Source: Ruminococcaceae bacterium UBA5423
GTDB lineage: Bacteria; Bacillota; Clostridia; Oscillospirales; Acutalibacteraceae
NCBI GenBank assembly: GCA_002409375.1
Contig: DHNF01000106.1
Coordinates: 4,034-9,168 of the forward strand
Direction of reading: 5' to 3'
DNA: 5,135 nucleotides
Of the stretch, positions 1 through 5,135 are shown in pieces. Positions within the stretch are counted from its first letter, which is position 1; each line of letters begins with the position of its first letter. The position numbers were made by a program, and so were the translations under genes. Under the pieces are notes generated by a model. That model saw only the letters and a list, made by a program, of their open reading frames with translations. It did not search any database and was not told the DNA's origin.

Positions 1-1
1 T

Positions 2-1756
2 CATTGGACGTTTTCGCCCATGATAGATATTTCGCGCGACCCGAGATGGGGCAGATGTATTGAAGGGTTTGGTGAGGATCCGTATCTTACTTCAAAAATG
101 GGACAATCGGTTATTCGCGGGTTTCAGAATGCGGATAATAAAAAAGGAGATTCCATTGCAGCTTGCGCAAAGCATTATCTGGGCTATGGCGCGGTGGAGG
201 GCGGCCGTGATTACGGCAAAGCAGAGATTAGTGAGTATACTCTGCGTAATTACTATTTGAAACCGTTTAAGGCAGCGATTGAAGCTGATGTTGCAACGGT
301 GATGAATTCATTCAGCGAAATAAGCGGTCAGCCTGTTGTGTCAAGCCGGTATTTATTGCATGACTTACTAAAAGACGAGTTAGGATTCCGGGGGTTTGTT
401 ATCAGTGATTGGGCTGCTGTAGCGCAACTTGTAACTCAGGGGGTTGCAAAGGACAGAAAAGAAGCGGCTGCATTGTCTGCCAATGCGGAACTTGATATGG
501 ATATAGTAGATGGATGCTATATAGATTACTTAAGTGGGTTGGTTGCTGAAGGGAAGGTCAGTGAAGAAACCATTGACAAAATGGTGTACCGTGTGTTATA
601 TATAAAAGAGAAGTTTGGATTATTTGAGCATCCGTTTATCACACGGCAGAAAATCGATTATCAAGAGCATTTAGAGCTTTCAAAGCAATGCTCTGATGAG
701 GTTATAACACTTTTGAAGAATAAAGATGTTTTACCGCTTGACCGATCAAAAAAGATTGCTTTGCTGGGCCCTTTTTTGCATGAAAAGCGTTCGCTCCTTG
801 GAAGTTGGACGTGGGATTTTGATATTCGTATGGTAAAGAGTATCGCAGAGGTTTTTGAGGAATATGCGGGACGGGAACTGCTGGTTTTCCCGCAGAGCAA
901 TTACTTGTGGGACGATATTATTCCCGCTCTTGGCGATGTTGATACCGTGATTCTCGCACTTGGAGAGAGTTATAGAGTGAGCGGAGAAAATAATTGTCTT
1001 GCGAACATTGATTTGCCAAAGGAACAATTGGAGCTTGCCAAAAGAATAAAAGGACTTGGAAAAAAAGTGATTGGAGTTTTTTGCTTTGGACGGCCAATAG
1101 GGCTTGGGGAAGCGGATATATATTTTGACGCAATACTATATGCGTGGCAAGCAGGGACATGTGCCGCACGAAGTATAGTCGATATTATTTATGGAAAGGT
1201 GAATCCATCAGGTAAGCTGCCGATAACATTCCCAAGAAGTACAGGGCAGATTCCTATTTATTATAACTATCACACAATGCCCAGAAATGGTATGGGGTAT
1301 TATGGTGAAGGAAGTAATTATTTGGATTGCTGTTCGACTCCTATGTATCCGTTCGGGTATGGAATGAGTTATACAAAATTTGCGTATTCGGAGGCTCGGT
1401 GCGAAAAAACCGCTCTGACTTTGGAAGAATTGAAAAACGGGAAAAAATTCAAGGTCGGGGTTACGGTTACAAATACGGGCGAATATGACGGAAAAGAGAC
1501 GGTACAGTGCTATGTCAGAGATTTGCTTGCGACTATGGCACGGCCGGTAAGAGAATTGAAGGGCTTTTCAAAAATTTTACTGAAGCGAGGCGAATTCAAA
1601 GAGGTTGTTTTTGAGCTGGGCTCAGAAGAACTTGGATTTTATAACGGAAAAGGTGAATTTTGTGTTGAGCCGGGAGAGTTTGATATTTTTATCGGCGGTG
1701 ACTGCACGACAAATAATAAGATAAAAATAACGGCTGTTTCTGAAACGGAGAATTAA
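2..1756 (+). CDS. GH3 beta-glycosidase (BglX-like beta-glucosidase), 5' truncated by window edge
   Basis: Family 3 glycoside hydrolase, a retaining exo-acting enzyme that removes a beta-linked terminal sugar, most often glucose or xylose. The reading frame is open from base 2 (HWTFSP before the Met at 20) and those residues fit the family, so Met20 is internal and the true start lies upstream; roughly 130-180 N-terminal residues are missing, so a signal peptide cannot be judged. Numbering from that Met: DPRWGR at 7-12, EGFGEDPYL at 15-23, KHY at 51-53, and VISDWAAV at 127-134 with nucleophile Asp130. The alpha/beta sandwich domain follows, with SGEN at 321-324; Glu323 is the likely acid/base. 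NPSGKLPITFP is at 395-405, PFGYGMSYT at 444-452, and a fibronectin III-like C-terminal domain (VTVTNTG) covers about 475-578. It ends 1 nt before the next gene, so it is the first visible gene of an operon. Family is near certain; sugar specificity is not. A Leu replaces the usual Arg after the acid/base. Confidence 0.95.
   Translation, partial: HWTFSPMIDISRDPRWGRCIEGFGEDPYLTSKMGQSVIRGFQNADNKKGDSIAACAKHYLGYGAVEGGRDYGKAEISEYTLRNYYLKPFKAAIEADVATVMNSFSEISGQPVVSSRYLLHDLLKDELGFRGFVISDWAAVAQLVTQGVAKDRKEAAALSANAELDMDIVDGCYIDYLSGLVAEGKVSEETIDKMVYRVLYIKEKFGLFEHPFITRQKIDYQEHLELSKQCSDEVITLLKNKDVLPLDRSKKIALLGPFLHEKRSLLGSWTWDFDIRMVKSIAEVFEEYAGRELLVFPQSNYLWDDIIPALGDVDTVILALGESYRVSGENNCLANIDLPKEQLELAKRIKGLGKKVIGVFCFGRPIGLGEADIYFDAILYAWQAGTCAARSIVDIIYGKVNPSGKLPITFPRSTGQIPIYYNYHTMPRNGMGYYGEGSNYLDCCSTPMYPFGYGMSYTKFAYSEARCEKTALTLEELKNGKKFKVGVTVTNTGEYDGKETVQCYVRDLLATMARPVRELKGFSKILLKRGEFKEVVFELGSEELGFYNGKGEFCVEPGEFDIFIGGDCTTNNKIKITAVSETEN
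1747..1750 (+). promoter_or_regulatory. Ribosome binding site of the GH36-like gene
   Basis: GGAG inside the last codons of the GH3 gene lies 7 nt before the ATG at 1758. It supports that start and shows that the second gene is translated from a message that also carries GH3. Confidence 0.7.
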
Positions 1757-1757
1757 A

Positions 1758-3482
1758 ATGCTGGATATAAAAGTGATAAATAAAAATGCAGACGGCAGCT
1801 TTCGGGTGGAACCGTGCGGTTGTGAAAACAATATCACTGTTTACGATGTACGCTTTTGTGCGAGAAAGATGTGTTCGCCTGAAAAAATAACAGTTGAATT
1901 TAATATTCCGTACGTCGGTGCATTTTCCGTATGGAATTCCGGATGCGGGCTTGTGAGGAATATTTTACCCGACTGGAGGCCCGAACATCAGGTCTCCAAG
2001 TCGCGTCTTGCGTCCGGGATACCTATACAATCTGTTATTTCACAGGACGGCAGCAATGTGTTTACATTGTCGGTTACAGACGCAAAAACGCCGATTGAGA
2101 TCAGCACAGGATCAGAGGAAGCGGGTAAAAGCTGTCTTTGCAGGGTTTCATTCTTTGCAGAGCCTGTCGGACAGCTTGTTGAATACAAAACGCAAATCAT
2201 AATAGATGAGCGCAAAATCCCGTTTTACGAGGCGATTAAAGCGGCGGCGGAGCGTATGCGACAAGGGAAACAGGTCGTCCCCGACGCCGCCCGTATGCCG
2301 ATGTATTCCACATGGTATAACTACCATCAGAACATAAATGATGATGAATTGATTGAGGAATGCAAAAGAGCGTATGAGCTTGGTATGAGAAGCATTATCA
2401 TAGACGATGGCTGGCAGACGGATAATAACGGCGGCGGTTATTCATACTGCGGCGATTGGCAGGTTTGCCAACACAAAATAAAAGATATGCGTTCATTTAT
2501 TGATAAAATTCATAACATCGGAATGAAGGTTATACTGTGGTATTCTGTTCCATATGTAGGCAGACGTTCAGATGTATGGGAACATTTTCAAGGTAAATAT
2601 CTTGACAGCGAGGAAAACGAGCAGAACTGTCTTGACCCGCGTTTTCCCGAAGTGCGCGAGTATCTGGCGGGAATATATGAAAAAGCCGCTTCGGAATGGG
2701 AGCTTGACGGATTTAAACTTGATTTTATCGACGCCTTTGAGTTTACGGAGTACTCCGACAAGGTAAGTGCGGAAAGGGATTTTGACTCACTTGAGGATGC
2801 GATAGAATGTCTGCTGAGCGAGATAACCGCAAGGCTCAAGCAAACCAATCCCGATATTATACTTGAATTTCGACAGAGTTACATTGGCCCTGTCGTTACA
2901 CAATACGGCAATATGATTCGGGTAGGCGACTGTGCGTTAGACGCGTTTATTAACCGTGTGGGAGTTCTTGATTTAAGGATGACCTCTGGCAAAGCGGCGG
3001 TTCATTCGGATATGATAACATGGAACGCAGATGAAACAAACGAGAGTGTTTCAAAACAGCTGATAGCTGTGCTGTTCGGCGTGCCGCAGGTTTCTGTAAA
3101 GCTGGCGGAAATAACGAAAGAACATCGGAGCGTTCTTAAATTTTGGCTTGATTTTTGGATTGAAAACCAAAATGTTTTGTTGGACGGAAAACTGAAAATA
3201 TACAATCCTGAAGCGAATTATTCCATGGCAGAGGCGGAGCTTAACGGAAAGAAGATATGTGTGTGCTACAGCAGAAATATTGTGGATTATTCGGGCGGAA
3301 ATTTGACTGCCGTAAACGGAACAGGCGAGAGCTTTATTGCACTTAGAGGAAATGGAAAAATTAAATATATCATCTGCGACTGTATGGGCGCAAATATTGA
3401 AAGCGGTATAAAGGATATTAAAGATATTGCAGTATTTGATGTTCCGCAGTCGGGATTGCTGATTGCGGAAGGGGAAGGTTGA
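1758..3482 (+). CDS. GH36-type alpha-galactosidase-like glycoside hydrolase (clan GH-D, melibiase fold)
   Basis: Predicted retaining alpha-galactosidase or a related alpha-glycosidase of 574 aa, close to the short GH36 enzymes such as Thermotoga maritima GalA and shorter than the ~700-aa members. Residues 1 to about 150 look like the beta-sandwich N-terminal domain. The TIM barrel begins near 180 with STWYNYHQ (184-191), then IIIDDGWQ (213-220), whose Asp216/Asp217/Trp219 form the galactose-binding strand. DGFKLDF (317-323) gives nucleophile Asp322 and RVGD (388-391) gives acid/base Asp391; the 69-residue spacing suits the family. A C-terminal beta domain runs from about 475. There is no signal peptide or membrane segment, so it should be cytoplasmic. 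The start has a GGAG 7 nt upstream and lies 1 nt after the GH3 stop; the stop lies 2 nt before the GH37 ATG. It lacks the CxGGGxR loop of the larger GH36 enzymes and has EFRQS (370-374) there instead. Fold and catalytic residues are convincing; strict alpha-galactosidase activity is inference. Confidence 0.87.
   Translation: MLDIKVINKNADGSFRVEPCGCENNITVYDVRFCARKMCSPEKITVEFNIPYVGAFSVWNSGCGLVRNILPDWRPEHQVSKSRLASGIPIQSVISQDGSNVFTLSVTDAKTPIEISTGSEEAGKSCLCRVSFFAEPVGQLVEYKTQIIIDERKIPFYEAIKAAAERMRQGKQVVPDAARMPMYSTWYNYHQNINDDELIEECKRAYELGMRSIIIDDGWQTDNNGGGYSYCGDWQVCQHKIKDMRSFIDKIHNIGMKVILWYSVPYVGRRSDVWEHFQGKYLDSEENEQNCLDPRFPEVREYLAGIYEKAASEWELDGFKLDFIDAFEFTEYSDKVSAERDFDSLEDAIECLLSEITARLKQTNPDIILEFRQSYIGPVVTQYGNMIRVGDCALDAFINRVGVLDLRMTSGKAAVHSDMITWNADETNESVSKQLIAVLFGVPQVSVKLAEITKEHRSVLKFWLDFWIENQNVLLDGKLKIYNPEANYSMAEAELNGKKICVCYSRNIVDYSGGNLTAVNGTGESFIALRGNGKIKYIICDCMGANIESGIKDIKDIAVFDVPQSGLLIAEGEG
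3467..3478 (+). promoter_or_regulatory. Purine-rich ribosome binding site that decides the GH37 start
   Basis: GGAAGGGGAAGG at the very end of the GH36-like gene. Its AAGG lies 6 nt and its AGGGG 10 nt before the ATG at 3485. A TTG at 3479 in the same frame touches this site directly and would have no spacer, so ATG 3485 is the better start. Confidence 0.7.
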
Positions 3483-3484
3483 TT

Positions 3485-4714
3485 ATGTCAGAAAAAGTCA
3501 AAAAATATATTAGTGAAAATTGGGACAAGTGTATAAAGTATAATCCAAATGACGATGGTACGCTGATAGGGTTGCCGTACCCGTACACGGTTCCCGCAGT
3601 CGGGCATTTTGATGAAATGTATTATTGGGATACATATTTTACTAACATAGGTCTGATTATTGACGGCAGAGCGGAGCAGGCAAAATATAATGTTGACAAT
3701 ATGTTGTATTTGGTCAATCAGTACGGCTTTATGCCGAACGGGAACAGAACATACTATCTTAATCGTTCACAGCCGCCGTTTTTGAGTTGTATGGTCAGAG
3801 ATGTGTATGAATACTACAAGGATATGGTTTGGTTGTTTTCGGCATACGAAATACTTAAAAGAGAATATGAATTTTGGCAGGCGAAACGCTGCTCCGATAT
3901 GGGGCTTAATCACTATGACGATGATGGCAAGCTGTCAGAAGATGAATATAGAGATATTGCCGCAGGATGTGCAAATCGCACCGGGTTAAATCCTGATATT
4001 CCCACACACGATCTTGTGCGGCATTATATGAGTAACTGCGAAAGCGGATGGGATATGAATCCAAGATGGGATTATGACGGATACAATTTCGCGGCGGTTG
4101 ATCTCAATTCTCTGCTGTTTATGATGGAGAATAATATGGAATTTTTCGCAGATGAATTAAAAAATGGTGAGGCGAGAATATGGAACGAATGCGCTGAAAA
4201 GCGTAGAGCTTTAATGCTTGAAAAAATGGATAACGGCGAGGGAGTGCTGCTTGATTATAACATTGTCACGGGAAAGCAAAGTAATGTTTTTTCAGCTGCA
4301 TCGTTTTATCCGTTGTTTGCCGGACTTGCCGAGAAAAGACATGCCGAAGCGATGATAAAGAACTTAGATAGATTGGAATCCGAGTACGGAATATTGACCT
4401 GTGAGAAAAACGATGTTGAGGGTATATTTCAATGGGATTACCCTAACGGTTGGGCTTGTTTACAATATATTGCGATAGTTGGTTTTGATAGATACGGATA
4501 TACAGAAGAAGCGAAAAGAATAGCAGAAAAATATATTAGGCTTGCAGATAAGGTATTTAATGAAACAGGTAATTTGTGGGAAAAGTACGATGTTGTCAAC
4601 GGCAGCGTTGTTGTTGGATGCGAATATGAAACACCGCCTATGATGGGCTGGAGTGCAGGTGTATATTTGGCGGCACTTAATCGTTTGTCTATTGAAGAGA
4701 AACTATATAAATAG
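3485..4714 (+). CDS. Compact GH37 (trehalase-family) glycoside hydrolase, substrate uncertain
   Basis: 409-aa member of the GH37 (alpha/alpha)6-barrel family, whose known members are inverting alpha,alpha-trehalases. Family signatures appear in order: GHFDEMYYWDTY (40-51), GFMPNGNRTYYLNRSQPP (81-98), ESGWDMNPRW (186-195) with catalytic acid Asp190, AAVDLNSL (203-210), QWDYPNGW (316-323), LWEKYDV (364-370) with catalytic base Glu366, and EY (380-381) before GWSAG. The 176-residue Asp-Glu spacing is like the 184 in E. coli TreA (D312/E496, from memory). The protein has no signal peptide and starts about 110 residues later than TreA/TreF relative to the first signature, hence a minimal form. The usual GGRFRE is replaced by VGHFDE, and the PR-E-Y segment before the acid appears as LSEDEY (150-155), so two of three substrate arginines seem lost; Arg94 is kept. 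ATG 3485 is chosen over TTG 3479 because of the ribosome binding site. The family call is strong; trehalase activity is doubtful. Confidence 0.85.
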   Translation: MSEKVKKYISENWDKCIKYNPNDDGTLIGLPYPYTVPAVGHFDEMYYWDTYFTNIGLIIDGRAEQAKYNVDNMLYLVNQYGFMPNGNRTYYLNRSQPPFLSCMVRDVYEYYKDMVWLFSAYEILKREYEFWQAKRCSDMGLNHYDDDGKLSEDEYRDIAAGCANRTGLNPDIPTHDLVRHYMSNCESGWDMNPRWDYDGYNFAAVDLNSLLFMMENNMEFFADELKNGEARIWNECAEKRRALMLEKMDNGEGVLLDYNIVTGKQSNVFSAASFYPLFAGLAEKRHAEAMIKNLDRLESEYGILTCEKNDVEGIFQWDYPNGWACLQYIAIVGFDRYGYTEEAKRIAEKYIRLADKVFNETGNLWEKYDVVNGSVVVGCEYETPPMMGWSAGVYLAALNRLSIEEKLYK

Positions 4715-4738
4715 AAATAAATGTGGAGCCGGCTGAAT

Positions 4739-4777
4739 TGGCAGTCGAATATGCGGCGAACAACAATCGTACTGCCA
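4739..4777. repeat. Inverted repeat, hairpin 1 of the intergenic element
   Basis: TGGCAGT (4739-4745) and ACTGCCA (4771-4777) pair perfectly over 7 bp. CGA/TCG adds three more pairs inward past a single bulged T at 4770, leaving an 18-nt loop. No T tract follows on plus, so it is not a terminator by itself. Confidence 0.5.
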
Positions 4778-4785
4778 TAATATCG

Positions 4786-4845
4786 AAAGAAAAGCGGCGA
4801 AAACAGTGAGTAGCATTGAATCTTCGGCTGCGGCTGTTTTGCCGC
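4786..4845 (-). terminator. Possible intrinsic terminator acting on minus-strand transcripts (hairpin 2)
   Basis: GCGGC-g-AAAACAG (4794-4806) pairs with CTGTTTTGCCGC (4834-4845): 12 bp with one bulged G around a 27-nt loop. Read on the minus strand, the stem is followed at once by a T-rich tract, TTTTCTTT (plus 4786-4793 is AAAGAAAA). Read on plus, it is followed by AATAAAATAT with no T run. It is therefore better suited to stop transcription coming leftward from the insertion-sequence remnant than to end the hydrolase operon. The long loop lowers confidence. Confidence 0.35.
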
Positions 4846-4943
4846 AATAAAATATATTTCAAAAAATCAAAAAACTTTTAAATCAAGTTCCTTTTTAAGT
4901 TTTGAAATTCACTTTAATATAAACTAAATTAAACCTCATGTCT
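4846..4943. other. AT-rich intergenic spacer
   Basis: A/T-dominated stretch between the hairpin element and the 11-bp inverted repeat, overlapping the end of the minus-strand remnant. It holds a weak imperfect inverted repeat, AAAACTT (4871-4877) with AAGTTTT (4897-4903), in low-complexity sequence. I see no promoter or other gene that I could defend. Confidence 0.5.
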
Positions 4944-4960
4944 TGTGTTATAGTATTCAT
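4895..4960 (-). pseudogene. N-terminal remnant of a transposase-like ORF (21 codons, broken)
   Basis: The minus-strand frame starts at ATG 4960-4958 and stops at TAA 4897-4895. It has a very good ribosome binding site 9 nt upstream. The first ten residues, MNTITQDMRF, resemble the start of helix-turn-helix transposases of IS3/IS481-like elements in Clostridia, in which this segment leads into the DNA-binding helix. That resemblance is a judgement from memory, not a search. After MRF the sequence (NLVYIKVNFKT) no longer looks like such a protein, and no helix-turn-helix or DDE motif is found further downstream in any minus frame. I read it as the surviving 5' end of an insertion sequence whose body has been deleted. 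A genuine small peptide gene is the alternative. Confidence 0.35.
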
Positions 4961-5012
4961 ATACGGAAACTCCTTTGTGAAAAGTTTTTAGTGGTACATT
5001 AACTATAACACA
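4944..5012. repeat. Perfect 11-bp inverted repeat bracketing a start site
   Basis: TGTGTTATAGT (4944-4954) and ACTATAACACA (5002-5012) are exact reverse complements separated by 47 nt. On the minus strand the promoter-distal arm covers codons 3-6 of the 21-codon frame, and the loop contains its AAAGGAG and ATG. The outer arm may be part of the terminal inverted repeat of the insertion sequence, since the minus strand reads TGTTATAGTTAATG there. That role is inferred; the repeat itself is directly visible. Confidence 0.6.
4970..4976 (-). promoter_or_regulatory. Strong ribosome binding site of the minus-strand remnant
   Basis: AAAGGAG on the minus strand (CTCCTTT on plus), 9 nt before the ATG at 4960. 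The near-consensus site and good spacing are the main reason to think a real gene once started here. No convincing -35/-10 pair is visible upstream. Confidence 0.6.
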
Positions 5013-5133
5013 TTAAGCAGAGAAACGCTTTATAATCTTCTCGAAAGGGTACGTTTTGAAGATGTATTTTTCGATGTAAATCTTCGTATGAATTCCTTTC
5101 AGCTGTTTTTACCTCTTCCGGTCTTTTGCGAAA
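4999..5133 (-). CDS. C-terminal end of an unidentified ORF entering from the right edge
   Basis: Minus-strand frame open for 44 codons from the window edge to TAA at 5001-4999. The peptide is hydrophilic and helix-like (RKRPEEVKTAERNSYEDLH, then NVPFREDYKAFLCLM, ending CYS). I do not recognise the family. A 44-codon frame without a stop in AT-rich DNA, with mixed charged residues, is suggestive but not proof of a gene. The last three codons and stop (TGT TAT AGT TAA) coincide with the outer arm of the 11-bp inverted repeat, so the original C-terminus may have been replaced by an insertion-sequence end. The next minus-strand start (4960) lies 38 nt beyond the stop. It could equally be the tail of another transposase. 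Confidence 0.3.
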   Translation of the reverse strand, partial: FRKRPEEVKTAERNSYEDLHRKIHLQNVPFREDYKAFLCLMCYS

Positions 5134-5135
5134 AA

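Larger units (their letters stand above)
4723..4845. other. Structured intergenic element, two potential hairpins; candidate dispersed repeat or structured RNA
   Basis: This stretch begins 9 nt after the GH37 stop and is visibly richer in G and C than the AT-rich DNA that follows it. It opens with the palindrome AGCCGGCT (4727-4734), then a first hairpin (4739-4777) and a second (4794-4845). The 8-mer GCGGCGAA occurs in the loop of hairpin 1 (4753-4760) and again in the left arm of hairpin 2 (4794-4801), so the right arm of hairpin 2 could pair with either. Short frames are open on both strands: 28 codons from GTG 4723 on plus and 37 codons from the ATG at 4816 on minus. None has a ribosome binding site. 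A mobile or dispersed small repeat, a structured 3' end of the operon message, or a tiny gene are all possible; I favour a repeat or structured RNA. Confidence 0.4.

Noticed and set aside
661..1169. Several minus-strand open frames inside the GH3 gene (79-93 aa)
   Set aside because: They lie fully antisense to a well-supported GH3 coding sequence, have no recognisable domains, and are shadows of its codon use.
1622..1837. Minus-strand 71-codon frame across the GH3/GH36 junction
   Set aside because: It is antisense to two confident genes, with no convincing start signal or family features.
2588..2848. Minus-strand 86-codon frame in the GH36-like gene
   Set aside because: It is serine-rich and low-information, antisense to the catalytic barrel that carries the nucleophile.
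4721..4780. Plus-strand 19-codon frame MWSRLNWQSNMRRTTIVLP
   Set aside because: No ribosome binding site, very short, and it overlaps hairpin 1.
4723..4809. Plus-strand 28-codon frame from GTG (VEPAELAVEYAANNN...)
   Set aside because: It looks protein-like, but there is no ribosome binding site before the GTG and the same DNA is open in other frames, so a gene cannot be supported.
4703..4816. Minus-strand 37-codon frame beginning MLLTVFAAFLS with a hydrophobic N-terminus
   Set aside because: It could suggest a small membrane peptide, but it has no ribosome binding site, overlaps the 3' end of GH37 and runs through the hairpins. It is better explained as fortuitous coding in a structured repeat.
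5058..5085. GAAGAT / ATCTTC inverted repeat
   Set aside because: Only 6 bp with a 16-nt loop in AT-rich DNA, inside the right-edge open frame; expected by chance.
5088..5135. Plus-strand ATG frame open to the window end (MNSFQLFLPLP...)
   Set aside because: There is no ribosome binding site and only 16 codons are visible; the minus-strand frame in the same place is longer.
1..5135. CRISPR array, tRNA or rRNA genes, riboswitch
   Set aside because: No regularly spaced direct repeats, no cloverleaf with a conserved T-loop, and no conserved rRNA segments were seen on either strand.

Overview
The window looks like part of the chromosome of an anaerobic gut-type Firmicute (Clostridia, probably Oscillospiraceae/Lachnospiraceae-like). 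This is an inference from moderate-to-low GC, purine-rich ribosome binding sites, tightly packed plus-strand genes and the style of the glycoside hydrolases. Nothing in the window fixes the genus.

Bases 1-4714 hold three consecutive plus-strand glycoside hydrolase genes with almost no space between them. The first is a GH3 beta-glycosidase (BglX-like) that has lost its 5' end to the window edge. It is followed after 1 nt by a GH36-type alpha-galactosidase-like enzyme. Two bases after that stop begins a compact GH37 (trehalase-fold) enzyme. The spacing says they are co-transcribed and probably translationally coupled. The last two show no signal peptide, so they should act in the cytoplasm on an imported oligosaccharide or glycoside. 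The transporter, regulator and promoter must lie upstream of base 1. The trio (beta-glycosidase, alpha-galactosidase-like, trehalase-like) does not match a standard catabolic pathway that I recognise. The GH37 member keeps its catalytic Asp and Glu but seems to have lost two of the three arginines that bind trehalose in characterised enzymes, so its true substrate is open.

Bases 4715-5135 carry no clear intact gene. 4723-4845 is a structured segment, more GC-rich than the AT-rich stretch after it. It can fold into two hairpins; the second is followed by a T-rich tract only on the minus strand, so it could terminate minus-strand transcripts. 4846-4943 is AT-rich. 4895-4960 (minus) is a 21-codon frame with a strong ribosome binding site whose first residues resemble the N-terminus of a helix-turn-helix transposase that then breaks off, a likely insertion-sequence remnant. 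An 11-bp perfect inverted repeat brackets its ribosome binding site and start codon. 4999-5133 (minus) is the last 44 codons of an open frame entering from the right edge, of unknown function.

The most interesting item is the three-enzyme operon with its atypical GH37 protein. The intergenic element and the insertion-sequence remnant are secondary.
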